64,000 nucleotides of DNA, taken from Chitinophaga alhagiae (GTDB lineage Bacteria > Bacteroidota > Bacteroidia > Chitinophagales > Chitinophagaceae). Shown here piece after piece: positions 54,318-63,185 of the stretch. The position numbers and the translations under genes are program-made. Under the pieces are notes generated by a model that saw nothing but the letters and a program-made list of their open reading frames with translations, was not told the DNA's origin and ran no database searches. Numbering within the stretch: position 1 is the first letter of the stretch; each line of letters starts with the position of its first letter. The stretch covers positions 1,426,001 to 1,490,000 of the forward strand of contig NZ_QXMH01000001.1 in assembly GCF_003568665.1 (NCBI RefSeq), in the 5' to 3' direction.

Positions 54318-55838
54318 TTATTTCTCATTCCTGTCCACCTTCAGCCTGCCTTCCCGGTTGGCCACTTCCCAGGTAGTGTAGAACACCAGCCGGGCGCGTT
54401 TTTCCAGCATGGGGTAGCTGATCTTGTCTGGCGTATCATGCGGGCCGTGGTAGTCAGGGTGTACCCCGTTGAAGTAGAAGATGATGGGAATCTTATGCTG
54501 TGCGAACATGTAGTGGTCCGAGCGGTAATAGAACCGGTTGGGATCATTGGGATCGTTATACCTGTAGTCCAGCTTGAGGCCCACCAGGGTGTTGGCCGCT
54601 TCGCTAACCGGGCGCAGCTCCGAGCTGAGCTTGTTGTCTCCAATGATGTACACATAGTTGCTGTCTTTGGCGTGGTCCGCGTCTATGCGGCCTATCATGT
54701 CTATGTTCAGGTCCGCCACCGTATTGGCCAGCGGGTACACGGGGTGGTCCGTATAATAGCGGGAGCCCAGCAGCCCTTTTTCCTCACCGCTCACCGTCAT
54801 GAACACAATGCTGCGGCGGGGGCCCTTGCCGGCTTTTTTTGCTTTCATGAACGCCTCCGCCATGGCTATTACGGCTACCGTGCCGGAGCCGTCATCATCT
54901 GCGCCGTTGTATACCTCGCCGTTGATGATGCCGATATGGTCATAGTGGGCGGTCACAAAAACGTATTCATCTTTTTTATCCGTTCCCGGCAGTATGCCCA
55001 GTACGTTGCTGGATTTGATCTCCACCACGTCTTTGCGGCAGGTAAGCCCGGTTATCTGCCCGGTGGCGGAAGGTACGGGGTTATCCGGCTTCAGGCCTTC
55101 CGCGAGGCTGGCGTAGGGTTTCCCGAATATGGCCGAAGCCACGTCCGGTGAAATAAAATATACATTGGGAATAAACTCCATGGTAGTGGCCATATCCCCG
55201 AAATAGAGGCCGGTCCTGCGGAGGCGGCTGCCAGCGCGGGTAATGCCCGGCATGTTGGAAGACACGATAAACACCGTACGGGCGCCCTTGGCGGCCGCGG
55301 CGCGGAGTTTGTCTTTCTGCTCTCCGGCGCCCTGGCGGGGTGTTTCAGCCAGTACCACCACTTTGTCTGTAGCATCAATGCCTTCGTAGCTGTTGAAAGT
55401 TTCGCTCACATTGCCGTAGCCGGCAAATACCACCCCTGTTTGCTGCAGCTCCAGGTTTTTAGCATCCCGCAGGCCGGTGTAAAAATCTTTCCCGAACTCG
55501 AACGTTTTGCCGGCGGCGGTGATGGTGGCGTTCACCAGCGTGTCCTGGTAAAGGCTGAAGGGCTGCTCCCATTCACCATTGCCCGCGCCCGGCTGCAGGC
55601 CTGCGCGTTTAAACTGTTCGGTAATATATTGCGCGGCTTTGTATTGCCCCGGCTTGCCTGTTTCGCGGCCTTCCATGTCATCTGCGGCAATAATGTAGAG
55701 GTGTTTCTTCAAATCTGCCGCCTTAATGGTTTTGGCATAGGGAGCAGCGGCCCTGGGCGCGCTGCGCTTGGTAGCTACCTGCGCACAAGCCACGGTGCCG
55801 CCCGCCATCAGGCAGGCCATGAATACAAGTTTTTTCAT
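54318..55838 (-). CDS. Secreted M28 family metallopeptidase
   Basis: 506 residues from ATG 55838 (MKKLVF), with a signal peptide ending about residue 20 (CAQ). Two-zinc ligands of the M28 fold appear in TAHYDHIG, NGADDDGSGT, SGEEKGLLGS, NIDMIGR and SDHYMF. Between residues about 115 and 300 lies a PA-like insert with a GYG-VS segment typical of exported aminopeptidases. It removes N-terminal amino acids from peptides in the periplasm or outside. It lies near a PQQ-type lipoprotein on the same strand, though spacing is 76 bp. Confidence 0.93.
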   Translation of the reverse strand: MKKLVFMACLMAGGTVACAQVATKRSAPRAAAPYAKTIKAADLKKHLYIIAADDMEGRETGKPGQYKAAQYITEQFKRAGLQPGAGNGEWEQPFSLYQDTLVNATITAAGKTFEFGKDFYTGLRDAKNLELQQTGVVFAGYGNVSETFNSYEGIDATDKVVVLAETPRQGAGEQKDKLRAAAAKGARTVFIVSSNMPGITRAGSRLRRTGLYFGDMATTMEFIPNVYFISPDVASAIFGKPYASLAEGLKPDNPVPSATGQITGLTCRKDVVEIKSSNVLGILPGTDKKDEYVFVTAHYDHIGIINGEVYNGADDDGSGTVAVIAMAEAFMKAKKAGKGPRRSIVFMTVSGEEKGLLGSRYYTDHPVYPLANTVADLNIDMIGRIDADHAKDSNYVYIIGDNKLSSELRPVSEAANTLVGLKLDYRYNDPNDPNRFYYRSDHYMFAQHKIPIIFYFNGVHPDYHGPHDTPDKISYPMLEKRARLVFYTTWEVANREGRLKVDRNEK

Positions 55839-55914
55839 GTACGGTTGTTTATGGCGGTAAAAATAAAGAAATATGCCTGCCATAGCGCAGCGCCTTCACA
55901 ATAATTGCCAGTTG

Positions 55915-58900
55915 CTACCGGTGGTCGAAATAGATCCGGTCAAAGTGCATCAGCGGCTTGCCGGCCGCCCCGGTAAATACCAGGTACAAAGGATGCACGC
56001 CCGGAAGCCCTTGTACGGGCACGGTTATTTCCTGCCAGTCCTTCATGCCGCCGGGCACCGTTACGGACGCCACCTGCGGCCCGTTGGCCGCATCTGTGTG
56101 CAATGTTATTGTACCGCCGTCAAGACCTTTTACCCTGCACTTCACGTGTTTGATACCGGTCAGGTCAATATCATTAAAGCGGGCGTAGTTGTGATGGCGT
56201 ACATTGGCGGCAAAGGTCAGGAATTGTGTGGTGATGGTGCTGGTATGCACATCCCCTTCATCAAAATCTTCCGCCTCTACCAGCTGGTTGCGCAGCAGCA
56301 GGTAGGCGCTGCCGCTGAGGGCGGGCACCCCGTTGGCGCCTTTGTCTGTATACCGTGCATTCAGCAGGTAGCGGCCTTCCGGGCTTTTGCCTATATGCTC
56401 TTTCAGCACCAGCGTGCCTGACGCGGGCAGTGCCGCGGGCTGCTCCGCGAGCGAAAGGATGTACTGTACAATGGCCAGGGCGTCTGCGGGCTGCATATCC
56501 GGGTGGGCAGACATCTGGCGGGTGCCCCAGTTGCCGCTGCCGCCCTGGATGATCTTGGTGGCGAGAGTTTGCGCCGTTTCATGCCCCTTGCCCGCGTACC
56601 GCGCTGCTACGGCCGTATAGGCGGGGCCAATAGAAGTATCTTTCATGGCGTGGCAGGCCTTGCAATCAAGCGCGTTCAGCAATTGCTGGCCGGCCAGGTG
56701 CTGTATGCTGCCCGTGCCACCCTGGGCCAGTACCACCGCCGCATCCCGGCCATCCGGCAAAAAGCCGAAAGAGACCTGCAACTGGTCAGGACTGATCACT
56801 TTATCTTCCGCGTCCGTCACCTCCACCCGATATTCCAGCGGGGCATTGTCCCAGTAAAAAGTACGGTTGGCGGGTGTCTGAATGTTCACTACCGGCGGCG
56901 TATTGCCAACGTTCAGCTGGAGCGTGGCGCGGCCTTCACCGCCTTTCCCGTCTTTTACCGCAAGGGTTACTGTGTACACGCCCGGTTTGTCAAACGTATG
57001 CGTAGCTGTTTCGCCCTCCATGGTATGCTCCCCGGTTTTCCATTGGAACGAAAGCACGTCCCCTTTATCAAAATCCTTTGAGCCGGCCGCGGAAAGCCGC
57101 ACGGTAAGCGGCGCGGCGCCATAGCGCCGGTCTGCGCTGATGGCGGCCACGGGGTCCCGGTTGCCTTCCTTGAAGTTGATGCGCACCAGTTTGGAATTGG
57201 TGTTCCTGGAGAACCAGTTGGAACCGTATTCCAGCACGTACAACGCACCATCCGGCCCAAACTGCACGTCTACCGGCGCTTCAAATTGTATGTGGGGCAA
57301 GAACGGCTCCATGCGCAGGTAATTACCTTTCTCATCAAAGGTGATGAACATCATCCAGCCGCGTATCCAGTCATAGATCAGCAATTTGCCGTTGTAGTAG
57401 GGAGAAAGGCGGTAGGGCGCCTTTTCAAACGCCTTGCTGTAAAATACCGGGCCGGCCATGGCGCTGGCGCCGCCTTTGCCCACCAGCGGAAAATAGCGGG
57501 AGGCGCTTTTGCCGTACCAGATCATAGCGGGGCGGGCGGGCGGCAGCTCCTGCAGACCGGTATTGTTGGGAGAAACGTTCAGCGGGCGGGCGGGATCTTT
57601 TTTAGGCCCCTCCTGCTTGCTGGCATAATTGTACAAGGGAAAGGCCTGGTTGTTGCCCAGGAAGTAGGGCCAGCCGTAAAAACCGGGTTGTTTGGCCTGG
57701 TTGATCTCGTCATAGCTCATCAGCTCCCCGTCTTCCCCGCGCACCTTGGTATCTGGCCCCACGTCTCCCCAATAGAGATAGCCGGTTTCTGCGTCTATAC
57801 TGAACCGGTAGGGATTGCGGCTGCCCATTACATAAATTTCAGGGCGGCCTTTGGAGCCGTTTTTCGGGAACAGGTTGCCGTCTGGTATGCTGTAGGTGCC
57901 GTTGGGCTCCGGCCTGATGCGCAGTATCTTTCCGCGCAGGTCTTTGGTGTTGGCGGAGGTGGCCTGCACGTCAGACAGGTGGCGGCCGGGCCGCTCGTCT
58001 ACGGGCGTATAGCCTTCTGTTTCTTCCGCATTGGTATTGTCTCCGGTAGAAAGATAGAGCAACCCTTTATTGTCGAATTGCAGGTAGCCCGCGGAGTGGC
58101 AGCAATAGCGCCGCTGGGTAGGCACTTCCAGTAATATTTTTTCAGACGCCTGCAACAGGTTGCCCTCTTTCAGCTCAAAGCGCGAGAGCCGGTTGACGGT
58201 CTTTTCTCCGGGCACGGCGTAGTAAAAATAAATGAAGTGGTTCTGTTCGTAGCCAGGGTCCGGCGTCATGCCCAGCAGCCCGTCCTCAATGCCGCTGAAT
58301 ACGCTGAAACTTGCAATGGTCTTTACAGCGCCGGTGATGTGGTCATATAACTTCACCGCGCCCTTGCGCTCTACAAACAGCACATCCCCTCCCGGCAATA
58401 CGGTCATTTCCATGGGCTCGTCAAAACCCTGCGCCAGCACGGTACGGGTGTAGCGCGCACTGTCAGGCACCGGCAGGGTAACGGCCCTGCTCATATCAGG
58501 CCGGCCGGCGGCGGCCGTCAATGCCGCCTCCAGTTGCTGTTCACCGGGCTGCGGCGGCAACATATAGACGGTACCGTTATCCTGGCGGAGGGCGCCGGTG
58601 GCCGTATCAAGCGCGTGCAGCCAGGGGTGCCCGCGCTGGCCCAGCGCCGTGTCTCTGATGGCCAGCAGCCCGCCGCCCGCTTCCAGGTAGCGTTTCAGCT
58701 CTGGTATGGTTATGTAGTTCAGCCCGTTCATGGCAGAAACAGGCATGCATATGAGGTGGAACATGGCCAGGGAATCTGCGTGCAGGTACGCGGCATTGCC
58801 GGTTACCACGGCGGTGTAACCGTGGCTGGCGGCTACCCGGGTCAACTGTGCGGCCAGCGGGTCTTCCGGCAGGGCGGCGTAATACAGTACTTTCTTTTTG

Positions 58901-58962
58901 GGGCCTGAACACGAGGCTAGTAACACCAGCAATACAACCGGCAGCAAATAGTTCCGTAGCAT
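55915..58962 (-). CDS. Multidomain lipoprotein: ThuA-like, sugar dehydrogenase propeller, PKD, cytochrome c, CBM6
   Basis: 1015 residues. Lipobox ends at Cys18 (LLASC). Order: a ThuA-like segment (about 22-155), a PQQ-type glucose/sorbosone dehydrogenase beta propeller (about 165-600, with VLPGGDVLFVERKGAVKLYD and ISGIEDGLLGM-like strands), a PKD domain (about 600-690), a class I cytochrome c (CKACH near 765, later Met ligand in SAHPDMQP) and a C-terminal carbohydrate-binding module 6 region (about 870-1015). It would oxidise a sugar outside the membrane and pass electrons through the fused heme. The ThuA part lacks a convincing catalytic set. Such fusions are known in Bacteroidota. Confidence 0.9.
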   Translation of the reverse strand: MLRNYLLPVVLLVLLASCSGPKKKVLYYAALPEDPLAAQLTRVAASHGYTAVVTGNAAYLHADSLAMFHLICMPVSAMNGLNYITIPELKRYLEAGGGLLAIRDTALGQRGHPWLHALDTATGALRQDNGTVYMLPPQPGEQQLEAALTAAAGRPDMSRAVTLPVPDSARYTRTVLAQGFDEPMEMTVLPGGDVLFVERKGAVKLYDHITGAVKTIASFSVFSGIEDGLLGMTPDPGYEQNHFIYFYYAVPGEKTVNRLSRFELKEGNLLQASEKILLEVPTQRRYCCHSAGYLQFDNKGLLYLSTGDNTNAEETEGYTPVDERPGRHLSDVQATSANTKDLRGKILRIRPEPNGTYSIPDGNLFPKNGSKGRPEIYVMGSRNPYRFSIDAETGYLYWGDVGPDTKVRGEDGELMSYDEINQAKQPGFYGWPYFLGNNQAFPLYNYASKQEGPKKDPARPLNVSPNNTGLQELPPARPAMIWYGKSASRYFPLVGKGGASAMAGPVFYSKAFEKAPYRLSPYYNGKLLIYDWIRGWMMFITFDEKGNYLRMEPFLPHIQFEAPVDVQFGPDGALYVLEYGSNWFSRNTNSKLVRINFKEGNRDPVAAISADRRYGAAPLTVRLSAAGSKDFDKGDVLSFQWKTGEHTMEGETATHTFDKPGVYTVTLAVKDGKGGEGRATLQLNVGNTPPVVNIQTPANRTFYWDNAPLEYRVEVTDAEDKVISPDQLQVSFGFLPDGRDAAVVLAQGGTGSIQHLAGQQLLNALDCKACHAMKDTSIGPAYTAVAARYAGKGHETAQTLATKIIQGGSGNWGTRQMSAHPDMQPADALAIVQYILSLAEQPAALPASGTLVLKEHIGKSPEGRYLLNARYTDKGANGVPALSGSAYLLLRNQLVEAEDFDEGDVHTSTITTQFLTFAANVRHHNYARFNDIDLTGIKHVKCRVKGLDGGTITLHTDAANGPQVASVTVPGGMKDWQEITVPVQGLPGVHPLYLVFTGAAGKPLMHFDRIYFDHR

Positions 58963-59270
58963 TTTATTCTATTTTCTTTTTGCCAGAACAGGTTCAGCCA
59001 TCAGGGTATGGCATGCCTTTCCCATAGCCATTTGCAGGCGGGAACAAACGTGTAAAAACGGCATGTTGAAACTACTGCATGAACGTGTTTCTGGTTGTAT
59101 GTAAATGTTTACTGGAGGGTAACCGAAAAATGCGAATTAAAATTTAATAATGCAAGTTTCTATTTTAATTTATTTTAAAAACAGGGCGGGGGAAGGCTGC
59201 CATGCGCTTAAAAAGAGAACGGGCCGCATCCCGAAAGACGCGGCCCGTTCTGTAACTTTTTTTCGATGTA
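58963..59270. other. Spacer between the dehydrogenase lipoprotein and rpiB genes
   Basis: No gene on either strand that I can support. Apart from the rpiB terminator at 59216-59251 the spacer is AT-rich and without recognised elements; part of it must hold the promoter of the dehydrogenase lipoprotein gene. Confidence 0.6.
59216..59251 (-). terminator. Terminator of the tatC-rpiB transcript
   Basis: AGAACGGGCCGC and GCGGCCCGTTCT form a perfect 12-bp stem around a 12-base loop. On the minus strand it runs into a T-tract, 20 bp past the rpiB stop codon. Confidence 0.88.
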
Positions 59271-59729
59271 TCAGCTACAAGCTATTTTGCTTACGCGGTT
59301 CATATGGCGGCCGCCTTCAAACGGCGTTTCCCCGAAAATATCCACCATTTCCTTGGCGGTAGCGGTGTCTACAAACCTGGCCGGAATGCAGAGCACGTTG
59401 GCATTGTTGTGGCTGCGGGCCAGGCGGGCCAGCTCATCGCCCCAGCAAATGGCGGCGCGGATGCCCTGGTGTTTATTGGCCGTAATGGCCACGCCGTTGG
59501 CGCTGCCGCAAATGAGAATGCCATAGGCATATTCCCCGGATTCTACTGCATTGGCTACGGGATGCGCAAAATCAGGGTAATCTACCGAATCAACGGAATG
59601 GGTGCCATAATCTTTTACCTGCACTCCTTTCCCTTCCAGGTAAGAGATCACCTCTTCCTTATACTCAAAACCCGCATGGTCAGATCCAATGGCCACCGGC
59701 AATGCAAGATCAAAAGTTGTTTGTTCCAT
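59271..59729 (-). CDS. rpiB: Ribose 5-phosphate isomerase B
   Basis: 152 residues. GSDHAGFEYKEEV at the start, YPDFAHPVANAV, Cys74 in ICGSANGVAI and RAAICWGDELA are the RpiB/LacAB family signatures. It interconverts ribose 5-phosphate and ribulose 5-phosphate in the pentose phosphate pathway. It lies 44 bp after tatC on the same strand and ends at a strong terminator. Confidence 0.95.
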   Translation of the reverse strand: MEQTTFDLALPVAIGSDHAGFEYKEEVISYLEGKGVQVKDYGTHSVDSVDYPDFAHPVANAVESGEYAYGILICGSANGVAITANKHQGIRAAICWGDELARLARSHNNANVLCIPARFVDTATAKEMVDIFGETPFEGGRHMNRVSKIACS

Positions 59730-59773
59730 ACCCTACAGTTTATATTGGTTAAGCAATGTGCGGCGTACGGTTA

Positions 59774-60619
59774 TCAAGACCATTCTTCCGCTTCTTCTTT
59801 CTCTTTCTCACGGTATACCTTGGCGGAAATGAAGATACTGATCTCGTACAGCAGGTATAAAGGTACGAAAACCAGCAATTGGTCCAGTACGTCTGGCGGG
59901 GTAATAACGGCCGCCAGTATGAGTATCACCACAATGGCATGCCTTCGGTAAGAACGCATGAACATGGGTGTGAGAATGCCCAGTTTGGTCAGGAAATAAA
60001 CAAGAATGGGCATTTCGAAGAGCACGCCCATACCGAGTATGATCTGGGACATCAGCCCAAAATAGTCGTCAATGAAAAATTCGTTCTTGATCACTTCAGA
60101 CACGGTGTAGCTGGCCAGGAAGTTGATCATGAAGGGGGCGATCAGGAAATAGCTGAACGCAATACCCATCAGGAACTGCAGGCTCACCCAGAAAATAACA
60201 CCCTGGGAGCCCTTGGCCTCGTTCTCTTTCAGGGCCGGGCGTATAAAGCGCCAAAATTCGTAAATGATATAGGGGAAAGCGCCTATAATGCCCAGGATGA
60301 ACGCCAGCTTGAACTGCAGCATGATCTGCCCGGCCATTTTATAGTTCTGGAATTTGATATCCGGCGGCACAATGCACAGCTTGTCTCCAAGGCCCAGGGC
60401 CTGGCTGGCGCTGCACAACCAGCGGTATGTGGGAAAATCGGGGCGGGTGGGCCCAAAAATTACGTTGGTCAGTATCCAGTCCGTAAAAACAAACCCGAGA
60501 ATGCTCACCGCAACAATGGCGAAGGCAGACCTTACCAGGTGCCAGCGCAGCTCCTCCAGGTGGTCAAAAAACGACATCTCTGCTTTGTCCTCGTTGCTCG
60601 AGAATAACTTCTTTAACAT
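59774..60619 (-). CDS. tatC: Sec-independent protein translocase subunit TatC
   Basis: 281 residues with six membrane helices. The N-terminal MSFFDHLEELRWHLVRSAFA and the periplasmic loop with FRFIRPALKE-like segment (EFWRFIRPALKENEAKG) are diagnostic. It forms the receptor for twin-arginine signal peptides in the export of folded, often cofactor-bearing proteins. tatA is not adjacent. A TATATTTG box lies 23-30 bp upstream. Confidence 0.95.
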   Translation of the reverse strand: MLKKLFSSNEDKAEMSFFDHLEELRWHLVRSAFAIVAVSILGFVFTDWILTNVIFGPTRPDFPTYRWLCSASQALGLGDKLCIVPPDIKFQNYKMAGQIMLQFKLAFILGIIGAFPYIIYEFWRFIRPALKENEAKGSQGVIFWVSLQFLMGIAFSYFLIAPFMINFLASYTVSEVIKNEFFIDDYFGLMSQIILGMGVLFEMPILVYFLTKLGILTPMFMRSYRRHAIVVILILAAVITPPDVLDQLLVFVPLYLLYEISIFISAKVYREKEKEEAEEWS

Positions 60620-60641
60620 GCTATATGATGAATCAGGAGCA

Positions 60642-60649
60642 CAAATATA
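60642..60649 (-). promoter_or_regulatory. -7 box (TATATTTG) of tatC
   Basis: On the minus strand TATATTTG matches TAnnTTTG and ends 23 bp before ATG 60619. No clear -33 element. Confidence 0.5.
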
Positions 60650-60719
60650 ATACGTGCACAGTGAATAGAAAATGTGAAAAACGGGTGTAAGGTACGAATT
60701 AGGAATTACGAATCGGGAA

Positions 60720-60827
60720 TTACCAGTACGAATTTAAAGAGCGGGAGAATTTTGCCGGGGCGGGAGGTGCGGGATGCAGGGCAAAAAAAAGAGCCAGCCC
60801 GAGAAGAATCAAGAGCCGGCCTTTCAT
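60720..60827 (-). CDS. Possible small secreted or membrane peptide
   Basis: A 35-residue frame starting MKGRLLILLGLALFFALHPA, then Pro/Ala residues and KFSRS. The Lys-Arg start, hydrophobic core and Ala/Pro boundary resemble a signal peptide or single membrane helix. A TATTTTTG box with a TTG 19 bp upstream lies about 130 bp before it. The tail is only ten residues long, so it may be a remnant of a longer gene or chance. I do not recognise it. It ends about 100 bp before tatC on the same strand. Confidence 0.3.
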   Translation of the reverse strand: MKGRLLILLGLALFFALHPAPPAPAKFSRSLNSYW

Positions 60828-60963
60828 CCATTGTTTGTTAACCCCAAAAAAGTTGAATTCGAGAATGTCTTTTTTCGCTACTGTTCAAGAAATAACTTAC
60901 TCTTTTAATGGCAAGCTATCAGATTTAAGTTACAACCCGCACAGCGCTTTTAAATTTCTAAAA

Positions 60964-60993
60964 CAAAAATAGAAAGAAATATCGTATTATCAA
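60964..60993 (-). promoter_or_regulatory. Candidate Bacteroidota promoter in the tatC upstream spacer
   Basis: Minus-strand TTG (60991-60993), a 19-bp spacer and TATTTTTG (60964-60971) fit the consensus. Transcription would start near 60957 and run toward the small peptide frame and tatC; the gene it serves is not certain. Confidence 0.45.
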
Positions 60994-61284
60994 TGTTACA
61001 ACAAAGTTTTTTACAACCTTTTAACAAAAATCAAATTATTGTGTTACGTTAAGCCTATGCGGTGAATGCAATTCGTGTTAATTTACTACTACTCTGCTCA
61101 AAGCGGTTTAACAAACGCCGATATTATATTTTTGTATAATTACTAAACGAAATTATTCCTAATTTATTGTATACCAGTCTTTAATTATGTTCCCTGTTGA
61201 GTGGCTGATGCCACTAAACCCGCATGGGCCCGTAGGAAAAAATCCCCGTATTCACTTTTACAGCAATTTTCGCGCCGAAAGCCA

Positions 61285-62553
61285 CTAATTCAATATTTTC
61301 ATCTTGACCATTTCTATCCGCGTATCCGTAACATTCAGAATGTCAAACTCATAATCGTCTATAATGATCCGCTCTTTCAGCCGGGGAATGGTCTCGTAAT
61401 GGGAAATGATGTAGCCGGAAAGGGTTTCGCTTTCGTCTTCCGGAAAATCGAAGCCGTACCGTTCGTTGAGGTAGTCCAGCTCCAGCCGGCCGGAAAAAAT
61501 ATACTCCTTTTCAGCGATCTGTTTTTCCACGAACTCTTCCACATCGTGCTCGTCCTTGATATCTCCAAAGATCTCTTCCAGCACGTCTTCAATGGTCACA
61601 ATGCCCGCCGTTCCCCCAAACTCGTCTACCACCCAGGCAATGCTCCGGCGCTCCTTGTTGAACTTGCTGAGCAGGTCTATGGCGCTCATGGTTTCGGGCA
61701 CGGCCAGAATGGGGTGTATCACCGAACGGATGTCTGACGGGTCCTTGAACATGTCCAGCTGGTGTACATAACCCAGGATATTGTCTATGTTCTGTTCGTA
61801 AATGATGATCTTGGAGAGTTTGGTGTTGATGAACTTCTCGCGCGCCTGTTCTATGGTGCTGCCAATGTCCAGCGCTTCTATCTCTTTCCGGGGAATGAGG
61901 CAGCCGCGTATTTTCACATGCACCAGGCTGAGGGCGTTCTCGAACAGTTCCGTGTTCAACTCCTGCGAGTCTCCCAGGTGCTGCTGGCTCTGCCTGATAA
62001 AATGCTCCACGTCTACCCTGGCAAAGGAGCTTCTGTTGTCAAGAATGCGGACGTTAAAAAGGTATTTCAGCATCCATTCCGAAATGGATTCCAGCAGGTT
62101 GCCCAGCACGTACAGCGGCTTGGACAGTACGGAAATAGGCAGGGCAAAAAAGCCCAGCATGGCCTCCGGCCGGGAGCGGAAGATGCTGCGGGGAATGAAG
62201 AAACCGAAAAAGAGGATAATCAGCGTGGCGGCAATGATCTCTACAAAGAGGGAAATGGCCACGTACTGCGCCATCTGGTTCTCCGTCCAGATAGATGCCC
62301 AGAGAGAGTCCAGCCAGCCGGCCACCAGCATGCTGTACACCACAATGGCCAGCGTAAGGCCAATGAGGCTGGTAGCCAGGAAGCGGGCCGGCTGCTCGTT
62401 AAAGCCCGACAGTATTTTGCCGGTAGCGCGGCCCTGCTTTTTTTTCAACTCTATACTCAACCTGTTCACATTGGCAAAAGCAGTTTCCATGCCGGCAAAG
62501 AAGCCCGCCACAAGGATTACTATAACCAGTAAAACAATCGTATAAATATCCAT
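61285..62553 (-). CDS. CorC/HlyC-type membrane protein with CBS domains
   Basis: 422 residues. An N-terminal DUF21/CNNM transmembrane domain (about 5-165), then a CBS pair (LIPRKEIEALDIGSTIEQAR and VPETMSAIDLLSKFNKERRS), and a C-terminal CorC_HlyC domain (EYIFSGRLELDYLNERYGFD on). The family acts in magnesium or other metal efflux; gliding protein GldE has the same layout, but the genes around GldE are not seen here. It stands upstream of tatC by a long spacer and downstream of gmk on the same strand. Confidence 0.9.
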   Translation of the reverse strand: MDIYTIVLLVIVILVAGFFAGMETAFANVNRLSIELKKKQGRATGKILSGFNEQPARFLATSLIGLTLAIVVYSMLVAGWLDSLWASIWTENQMAQYVAISLFVEIIAATLIILFFGFFIPRSIFRSRPEAMLGFFALPISVLSKPLYVLGNLLESISEWMLKYLFNVRILDNRSSFARVDVEHFIRQSQQHLGDSQELNTELFENALSLVHVKIRGCLIPRKEIEALDIGSTIEQAREKFINTKLSKIIIYEQNIDNILGYVHQLDMFKDPSDIRSVIHPILAVPETMSAIDLLSKFNKERRSIAWVVDEFGGTAGIVTIEDVLEEIFGDIKDEHDVEEFVEKQIAEKEYIFSGRLELDYLNERYGFDFPEDESETLSGYIISHYETIPRLKERIIIDDYEFDILNVTDTRIEMVKMKILN

Positions 62554-62607
62554 CTAAACAAAGATATGAAATTCGGGGAAGCCGGCAACCCCGTCGTTAT
62601 ATAACGG

Positions 62608-63177
62608 TCAGCCGGCTAAAAAGTTCTCTACCAGGGCTTTTACTTCCCGGTAGGCTTTTTCCAGTTCTTCGTTGACCACGATCTGGTCAAACTGCCGGGC
62701 AAAAGACAGTTCGTAGCGGGCTTTGCCGAGCCGCTCCTCCAGGGAGGCCTGGGTTTCCGTGCCTCTTTCGCTGAGGCGTACCCGCAGCGCATCCAGGGAA
62801 GGGGGCTGTATGAAGATGGTAAGGGCGTTGGCATGGTATTTTTCCTTGATGGAAAGGGCGCCTTTCACGTCAATGTCTACCATGGGGTATTGATCATTGT
62901 CCCAGATGCGCTGCAACTCGCTTTTGAGGGTGCCGTAATATTTGCCGGCGTACACCATTTCGTACTCGGCAAACTCGTTGTGCTCAATGCGTTGCTGAAA
63001 CTCTTCAGGGCTCAGGAAATAATAGTCTTTTCCGTGGGTTTCCCCCTCCCGCGGGCTGCGGGTGGCGGCGGAAATAGAAAAGGCAAGCTGCGGCATTTCG
63101 CCCAGCAATTTTTTAACAATAGTAGTTTTACCGGCCCCTGAGGGTGCGGTAACAATAATGATCTTGTGTGCTGCCAT
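62608..63177 (-). CDS. gmk: Guanylate kinase
   Basis: 189 residues. The P-loop APSGAGKTT spans 11-19, with SISAATRSPREGE (GMP-binding) and DYYFLSPEEF following. It phosphorylates GMP to GDP. Its ATG lies 8 bp after the murA stop codon, so the pair are in one operon. Confidence 0.97.
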   Translation of the reverse strand: MAAHKIIIVTAPSGAGKTTIVKKLLGEMPQLAFSISAATRSPREGETHGKDYYFLSPEEFQQRIEHNEFAEYEMVYAGKYYGTLKSELQRIWDNDQYPMVDIDVKGALSIKEKYHANALTIFIQPPSLDALRVRLSERGTETQASLEERLGKARYELSFARQFDQIVVNEELEKAYREVKALVENFLAG

Positions 63178-63185
63178 TATAAAAT

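Larger units (their letters stand above)
60620..61284. other. AT-rich gene-poor spacer of about 665 bp with promoter signals and small frames
   Basis: No gene with family support. Features noted: the tatC -7 box at 60642-60649; a small minus-strand frame at 60720-60827 with a signal-peptide-like start; and a full -33/-7 promoter at 60964-60993 aimed at it. The right half (60975-61284) shows nothing definite; it must include the transcript end of the CorC-like gene. Confidence 0.6.

Noticed and set aside
60783..60824. A U-tract hairpin upstream of tatC read as an intrinsic terminator
   Set aside because: The T-run encodes the hydrophobic LFF codons of the small peptide frame and the stem has only six pairs including a wobble, so it is not convincing.
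60865..60972. A 35-residue plus-strand frame (MSFFATVQEITYSFNG...)
   Set aside because: No promoter, family or neighbour supports it; it lies opposite the leader of the small minus-strand peptide.
61285..62553. Naming the CorC-type protein gldE
   Set aside because: The domain layout matches GldE but also general CorC/HlyC proteins, and the gldD/mutY-type neighbours are absent.
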